A stretch of DNA of 5,096 nt from Planctomycetaceae bacterium (lineage in GTDB: Bacteria > Planctomycetota > Planctomycetia > Planctomycetales > Planctomycetaceae). Under the pieces are notes generated by a model that ran no database searches, was not told where the DNA came from, and saw only the letters and a list, made by a program, of their open reading frames with translations. The position numbers and the translations under genes were made by a program. How positions within the stretch are numbered: the first letter of the stretch is position 1; each line of letters opens with the position of its first letter. The stretch lies in NCBI GenBank assembly GCA_020426065.1, contig JAGQQT010000333.1:1-5096 (forward strand), read 5' to 3'. Of this stretch, positions 1-5,096 are shown in pieces.

Positions 1-311
1 TGCAGGCATGCTTTGGCAATCAGCGGACGAGCGATGGAGGTTCCCAGCAGATAGATCCCTTCGTACTTGGCCTGCCACTGCAGAACAGGAAAGGCAAAGT
101 CCCGGCACAGTTCTTCACGGACATCGGCGATTTCTGCGGAGGCCGCACCAATGTCGAGAGCTTTTTTCATAATTGCCGCTCGATCTTCACAGGGTTGCCC
201 CAGATCTACGTAAAGGCAGTGGACTTCATAGCCCTTATCCTGCAACCAGCCAACCAGCACCGAGGTATCCAGCCCGCCGCTATACGCCAGAATCACTTTG
301 TCTTTGCTCAT
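1..311 (-). CDS. argG: Argininosuccinate synthase, N-terminal part (cut by window edge)
   Basis: This cytosolic enzyme condenses citrulline and aspartate using ATP, giving argininosuccinate, AMP and pyrophosphate, the next-to-last step of arginine synthesis. The 103 visible residues start MSKDKVILAYSGGLDTSVLV. The PP-loop AYSGGLDTS lies at residues 9-17 and binds the ATP phosphates. The segment YLLGTSIARPLIAK at 87-100 is a family signature. The family is usually about 400 residues, so roughly three quarters lies beyond position 1. The ATG at 311-309 is right because it sits the expected few residues before the PP-loop. The purine-rich stretch upstream is only a weak ribosome site. It is the third gene of a minus-strand run, 43 bp after the ankyrin gene, with no clear promoter or terminator between. 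The family call is very secure; operon membership is inference. Confidence 0.96.
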   Translation of the reverse strand, partial: MSKDKVILAYSGGLDTSVLVGWLQDKGYEVHCLYVDLGQPCEDRAAIMKKALDIGAASAEIADVREELCRDFAFPVLQWQAKYEGIYLLGTSIARPLIAKACL

Positions 312-354
312 GTGTTACTTTCGAAACTTCTATTTGAAATGGGAAAGGTTGTCG

Positions 355-1170
355 TCAATTATCGTTTGAAGAATCTGCGGGTGGGATGGTCGCTGGTTCT
401 TCCGGTTTGTGCTTTTCGAGTTCTTCTCGGTATTTTTTAATCAGGTCTGGTCTTCGTTCGGTGTCGGCACCGTGTCTGGCAAAGACCTTCTGGATGGCTT
501 CGGCTTTGCTGGTGGAATTGATCTGGTCGATCGCTCGAAACCCCTGGCGGTTTCGCTGTTCGGGATCAGCTCCGGATTTCAGCAGCAGGTCCGCCAGTGC
601 GGCATTTCCGGTACTGACCGAGTACTGTAAAGCGGTCATGCCATCTGTACCTTCTGCATTGACATCCACTCCGGCAGCAATCAGGTCCTCGGCAATACTT
701 AACGCTGAGAGAAAATGGCTGTTGAGGGCTAGCCGGATTAATGCTGTGCGGTTGTTGCTGTCCCGGGCATTTGGATCCGCTCCCGCTTTCAGAAGTAACT
801 TGATGATCTGGGGATCCTCTGGTCGGTTGGGAATAAAGGTGGCCGAAAGCAGGACTGATGGATTGATGGAATTTCCGGTGTTGATATTCGGGTCCGCTCC
901 GAAATGCAGGAGAGATTCCACCGACTCCAGCTTGTGAAAATCGACAGCATTCATCAGTGGAGTTCTGCCACCATCCAGATGATTGACATCCAGGCCAATC
1001 GCCACCATTTCTGGTATCAGTTCGGGATAATGAACCGCTGCGGCATGGAGCCCCAGAGACTTCAGATATTTGAAATGTTGTTGACGCTGGTATTGCCAAC
1101 CGGCAAACCCGGCCAGAATGGCCAGGCTTACAAAAAAGGCAATGAATACCAGGGGGTCAAACTTTTTCAT
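355..1170 (-). CDS. Membrane-anchored ankyrin-repeat protein, function unknown
   Basis: The 271-residue protein has one hydrophobic segment at about residues 7-25, preceded by MKKFD. I read it as an uncleaved signal anchor because no good signal-peptidase site follows. Residues about 39-237 hold roughly six ankyrin-type repeats. The clearest have TPLMNAV (70-76), SLLHFGADPN (86-95), LLLKAGADPNARD (125-137), DLIAAGVDVNAEG (162-174) and DLLLKSGADPEQRN (194-207). The first (39-66) and last (208-237) are degenerate. A charged, proline-containing tail (about 238-271) follows. Ankyrin repeats bind proteins, so a scaffold or inhibitor role is the family expectation, but no partner or catalytic motif is visible. 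Which side of the membrane the repeats face is not decidable, as charges flanking the anchor are mixed. No strong Shine-Dalgarno precedes the ATG. It lies 73 bp after guaA and 43 bp before argG on the same strand. Fold assignment is secure; function is unknown. Confidence 0.9.
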   Translation of the reverse strand: MKKFDPLVFIAFFVSLAILAGFAGWQYQRQQHFKYLKSLGLHAAAVHYPELIPEMVAIGLDVNHLDGGRTPLMNAVDFHKLESVESLLHFGADPNINTGNSINPSVLLSATFIPNRPEDPQIIKLLLKAGADPNARDSNNRTALIRLALNSHFLSALSIAEDLIAAGVDVNAEGTDGMTALQYSVSTGNAALADLLLKSGADPEQRNRQGFRAIDQINSTSKAEAIQKVFARHGADTERRPDLIKKYREELEKHKPEEPATIPPADSSNDN

Positions 1171-1211
1171 GATGTTTCAGATTGGGATCCGTTTTGCCTT
1201 TTTGTGAAACG

Positions 1212-1243
1212 GGGAATGTCGTCCGAAGATCTCTCGCTCCGGA

Positions 1244-1251
<8 letters not shown>
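1212..1251. repeat. Imperfect nested inverted repeat across the guaA stop codon
   Basis: GGGAAT at 1212-1217 pairs with ATTCCC at 1246-1251, and inside it TCCG at 1222-1225 pairs with CGGA at 1240-1243, leaving a 14-base loop. The structure covers the guaA stop codon and the start of the guaA-ankyrin gap. No T-run follows on the minus strand, so it does not fit an intrinsic terminator. It could slow 3' exonucleases or help processing of a shared transcript, or be chance. A second weak dyad, CCGTTT (1189-1194) with AAACGG (1207-1212), is in the same gap. Confidence 0.3.
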
Positions 1252-2845
<1,594 letters not shown>

Positions 2846-2934
2846 TCACTTCTTACAAAAACACGGTGAATTCTGACCGCACGACGCTCCGAAGAGGTCA
2901 TTTGTGAGCGCTGACGGGCAAAAAATGATCCAGT

Positions 2935-2963
2935 ATGCTACATCGCAGTGATATCAGGATCAA
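2935..2963 (-). promoter_or_regulatory. Candidate sigma70-type promoter for guaA
   Basis: Read on the minus strand, TTGATC at 2963-2958 resembles a -35 box (4 of 6) and TAGCAT at 2940-2935 a -10 box (4 of 6), with an exact 17-base spacer. Transcription would start near 2928, giving a leader of roughly 80 bases before guaA. The spacing is ideal but the box matches are modest, and planctomycete promoters are not well defined, so this is a suggestion. Confidence 0.3.
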
Positions 2964-2984
2964 ATGAGTTCCGGGCCGACTTTT

Positions 2985-3004
2985 CCGCCAGAGCGGCCTG
3001 GCGG
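2985..3004. repeat. GC-rich inverted repeat (6-bp stem, 8-base loop)
   Basis: CCGCCA at 2985-2990 pairs with TGGCGG at 2999-3004 around GAGCGGCC. An alternative stem, GGCCG at 2974-2978 with CGGCC at 2994-2998, competes with it. No T-run follows on either strand, so it is not an intrinsic terminator. It lies between the two candidate promoters, where a regulator site would be possible, but nothing identifies a binder. Confidence 0.3.
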
Positions 3005-3045
3005 GAATTGACCGGTTGAATTCCTCGGTACAGAATCGAATTCCC
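3003..3045. repeat. Nested inverted repeat spanning the candidate nrdR promoter
   Basis: GGGAATT at 3003-3009 is the exact reverse complement of AATTCCC at 3039-3045. Inside, ACCG at 3011-3014 pairs with CGGT at 3026-3029. The outer arms bracket both boxes of the plus-strand promoter candidate at 3008-3036. An operator for a dimeric repressor or a transcript structure could produce this, but a 7-bp arm across 29 bases can arise by chance. Confidence 0.35.
3008..3036 (+). promoter_or_regulatory. Candidate sigma70-type promoter for nrdR-hscC
   Basis: TTGACC at 3008-3013 matches the -35 consensus at 5 of 6 positions and CAGAAT at 3031-3036 matches the -10 consensus at 4 of 6, with a 17-base spacer. 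Transcription would begin around 3043, leaving a leader of about 150 bases before nrdR. It is the better of the two promoter candidates in the region, found by eye. Confidence 0.38.
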
Positions 3046-3122
3046 CTGCACCAGTAGGTTCTGGAGCCCGGTTTGGGTACACTTGTCTTCCATGCCGAGA
3101 CGCTCAGCAGATTACCAATTCA

Positions 3123-3196
3123 ATGTCCACTGATGGGTCCCAACGCCAGAATGCTGGCAGGGGATCCCGTTTCAGTCCTTTCGATCGTGTTCCCTC

Positions 3197-3200
<4 letters not shown>
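3123..3200 (+). CDS. Possible 25-residue leader peptide overlapping the nrdR start
   Basis: An ATG at 3123 opens a 25-codon frame (starting [10 protein letters not shown], ending FSPFDRVPS) whose TGA at 3198-3200 overlaps the nrdR ATG in an ATGA junction. Such 4-base overlaps often mark translational coupling, and nrdR itself has no visible Shine-Dalgarno, so reinitiation from this frame could supply ribosomes. Against it, the frame has no clear ribosome site of its own, the peptide resembles nothing I know, and a frame this short is expected by chance. The frame is open back to 3012 without another ATG. Confidence 0.18.
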
Positions 3201-3658
<458 letters not shown>

Positions 3659-3683
3659 TTCGCGAACCAGAAGAGCAGGGGAT

Positions 3684-3707
3684 TGTCTGCCAGACAGAGT
3701 CACTCTG
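3684..3707. repeat. Two overlapping inverted repeats just upstream of the hscC ribosome site
   Basis: TGTCT at 3684-3688 pairs with AGACA at 3692-3696 across GCC, and CAGAGT at 3695-3700 pairs with ACTCTG at 3702-3707 across a single base. They share bases 3695-3696, so as RNA hairpins they exclude each other. The second touches the first base of GAGG before hscC. There is no T-run, so a terminator is unlikely. A role in setting hscC translation relative to nrdR is conceivable but unsupported. Confidence 0.3.
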
Positions 3708-3716
3708 AGGTAAGGA
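3707..3716 (+). promoter_or_regulatory. Ribosome binding site of hscC
   Basis: GAGG at 3707-3710 (9 bases before the ATG) and AAGGA at 3712-3716 (3 bases before it) both resemble Shine-Dalgarno sequences. This purine-rich tract is the clearest ribosome site in the window and supports the ATG at 3720 as the start. Confidence 0.55.
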
Positions 3717-3719
3717 ACG

Positions 3720-5096
3720 ATGGCATTTGGAATTGATTTAGGCACCACTTACTCTGCTGTCGCCATGATGAAAGATGGACGGCCGGAGCTGATCCCCAAT
3801 TCTCTGGGTGAAGTGCTGACCCCTTCTGTGGTCGCATTCGATGAACGTGGTGTGCCGATGGTGGGGAAACCGGCCCGCGAATATGCGGTACTGCATCCGG
3901 CTCGCGCAGCAGCTGTGTTCAAGCGGCACATGGGTTCTGAATGGACCGTCAAGCTGGGTGGACGGGAACGTTCCGCAACCGAGTTGTCGGCCATACTGCT
4001 CTCACATCTGCGGCAGGAAGCGGAGCAGCGGATTGGCAAGTCGATCGAAAAAGTAGTGATCACGGTTCCCGCCTATTTCAATGATGCCCAGCGAAATGCC
4101 ACCATTGAAGCAGGTGAAGCGGCCGGGATGGAAGTTCAGCGGGTTATCAATGAACCGACCGCTGCGGCGATTGCTTATGGGCTGCATGAGATTGATCAGG
4201 AACGGACTGCCGCGATTATCGATCTGGGTGGCGGCACGTTTGATGTTTCCATCATCGAGCAGTACGAAAGTGTCGTGGAAGTGAAATCGTCTGCCGGAGA
4301 GATTTTTCTGGGAGGGGAAGATTTCACCTCGGCCCTGGTCTTCCAACTCTTGCAGCAGCAGGGACACACTCTCGAAATTGCCGAAATGCGTTTGCCTCAA
4401 CAGGTGGCACGAGTCCGTCACATTTGCGAACGTTTGAAGCGGGAGTTGACGGATCAGGAACAGGTCACATTCCGCTGGCCGGACGAGCAGGGGCAGGCTG
4501 ATCCTGACGGGAAAGAAGTGATTGTCACCCGCACCCAGTTTAATGAATGGACCGAACATATCCTGACCCGTCTCACCCGACCGCTCCGCCGTGCGATTGG
4601 CGATGCCGGAGTGACTCCGGATGAAATTGATAACGTCATCCTGGTCGGCGGTGCAACGCGCATGCCCTGCGTGATCCAGCTGACAGAAAAACTGTTCAAT
4701 CAAAAAGCAAAATACAATCTTCCGCCCGACTCCGTGGTCGCACTGGGAGCGGCAATTCAGGCGGGACTGATTGAAAAAGATGGTGGCCTGGGTGAACTGG
4801 TCGTCACCGATGTCGCACCTTTTACGCTCGGGATTGAGATCTCACGGAAAATCGGGAATCAGTATCGGGATGGATATTTTGATCCCATCATTCCACGAAA
4901 TACGCCACTTCCAACCAGCCGGATGTCTCGCGTCTCCACGCTCGCTCCGAACCAGACTCACATTCGGGTGGCTATTTATCAGGGAGAATCCCGCCGGGTT
5001 GAGGAGAATCTGCTGCTGGGAGAACTCAACATCGATGGGATTCCGCCCGGACCTCCAGGTCAGGAAGTTGATGTCCGGTTCAGTTATGACCTGAAC
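3720..5096 (+). CDS. hscC: HscC-type Hsp70 chaperone, N-terminal 459 residues (cut by window edge)
   Basis: This is a cytosolic ATP-dependent Hsp70. The nucleotide-binding domain fills about residues 1-357. Its phosphate-1 motif is GIDLGTTYS (4-12), the likely catalytic lysine is Lys68 in VFKRHMGS, followed by VVITVPAYFND (112-122), INEPTAAAIAYGL (143-155), phosphate-2 IDLGGGTFDV (167-176) and the adenosine motif VILVGGATRMP (306-316). The linker and start of the substrate-binding beta domain follow (ELVVTDVAPFTLGIEIS, 359-375). Several traits favour HscC over DnaK: a nucleotide-binding domain about 29 residues shorter (linker Asp364 versus Asp393 in E. coli DnaK), FKRHMGS, VTDVAPFTLG with Thr363 in the linker, FDPIIPRNTPLPTSR (387-401) and a close match of the last residues (VDVRFSYDLN) to HscC. 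E. coli HscC has 556 residues, so about 100 remain beyond the edge. The start is supported by the ribosome site and by the motif GIDLGTT beginning at residue 4. No J-domain partner is visible here. Confidence 0.95.
   Translation, partial: MAFGIDLGTTYSAVAMMKDGRPELIPNSLGEVLTPSVVAFDERGVPMVGKPAREYAVLHPARAAAVFKRHMGSEWTVKLGGRERSATELSAILLSHLRQEAEQRIGKSIEKVVITVPAYFNDAQRNATIEAGEAAGMEVQRVINEPTAAAIAYGLHEIDQERTAAIIDLGGGTFDVSIIEQYESVVEVKSSAGEIFLGGEDFTSALVFQLLQQQGHTLEIAEMRLPQQVARVRHICERLKRELTDQEQVTFRWPDEQGQADPDGKEVIVTRTQFNEWTEHILTRLTRPLRRAIGDAGVTPDEIDNVILVGGATRMPCVIQLTEKLFNQKAKYNLPPDSVVALGAAIQAGLIEKDGGLGELVVTDVAPFTLGIEISRKIGNQYRDGYFDPIIPRNTPLPTSRMSRVSTLAPNQTHIRVAIYQGESRRVEENLLLGELNIDGIPPGPPGQEVDVRFSYDLN

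Larger units (their letters stand above)
2846..3196. other. Divergent intergenic region between guaA and nrdR
   Basis: These 351 bases hold no recognisable protein or RNA gene. I see one sigma70-like element facing guaA, one facing nrdR, several short inverted repeats and a 25-codon frame overlapping the nrdR start, all listed separately. The outward arrangement of the two flanking genes means at least two promoters are expected here. I see no match to an NrdR-box pair and no recognisable purine or other riboswitch core in the guaA leader, judging by eye only. Confidence 0.7.

Noticed and set aside
386..937. Plus-strand open frame of 183 codons opposite the ankyrin gene
   Set aside because: The minus frame gives clear repeated ankyrin motifs; the plus frame is composition-driven, rich in Ser, Arg and Ala.
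1189..1212. CCGTTT/AAACGG hairpin with a T-rich loop as a guaA terminator
   Set aside because: The T-run is in the loop rather than after the stem, and on the minus strand it reads as an A-run, so it does not fit an intrinsic terminator.
2846..2934. Purine riboswitch in the guaA leader
   Set aside because: I could not find the paired loops or conserved core of a guanine riboswitch; a covariance-model search would be decisive.
3018..3053. tRNA-like 3' end (AATCGAATTCCCCTGCACCA)
   Set aside because: No TTC-type T-loop in proper register, no matching acceptor strand, and no D-arm or anticodon arm upstream. The resemblance stops at the CCA.
3145..3158. GCCAG-AATG-CTGGC hairpin before nrdR
   Set aside because: A 5-bp stem with no T-run and no other supporting signal; it also lies inside the possible leader frame. 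Too weak to list as a feature.
4002..4703. Minus-strand open frame of 233 codons within the Hsp70 region
   Set aside because: It is a shadow of hscC, which carries all Hsp70 motifs in the plus frame through this stretch.

Overview
The window reads as ordinary bacterial chromosome with densely packed housekeeping genes. There are no mobile elements, CRISPR arrays, rRNAs or tRNAs. My best guess at lineage is Planctomycetes (a Gimesia/Planctomyces-like family). This is inference from the style of the proteins, the moderate GC, the weak or absent Shine-Dalgarno sites on most genes and the presence of an HscC-type Hsp70. No marker gene here proves it.

The layout is two divergent transcription units around a 351-bp intergenic region (2846-3196). 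The minus-strand unit runs from about 2845 down to 1: guaA (GMP synthase, complete), then a membrane-anchored ankyrin-repeat protein of unknown function, then the first 103 codons of argG (argininosuccinate synthase, cut by the window edge). Gaps are 73 bp and 43 bp with no convincing terminator, so co-transcription is plausible. The plus-strand unit begins at 3197 with nrdR (complete), followed 61 bp later by an HscC-type Hsp70 chaperone gene that runs off the right edge after 459 codons.

Functionally, guaA and nrdR both touch nucleotide supply: GMP synthesis, and repression of ribonucleotide reductase. GuaA and ArgG are both PP-loop enzymes that adenylate a substrate with ATP and release AMP or pyrophosphate. 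The ankyrin protein is the only gene without an assignable role. The divergent region carries one promoter-like element in each direction. The nrdR-side candidate sits entirely inside an inverted repeat. A 25-codon reading frame overlaps the nrdR start by four bases.

I did not find a convincing previously undescribed system. The points most worth a second look are the conserved-or-not status of the ankyrin gene between guaA and argG, the inverted repeat over the putative nrdR promoter, the possible leader peptide before nrdR, and the HscC features of the Hsp70.
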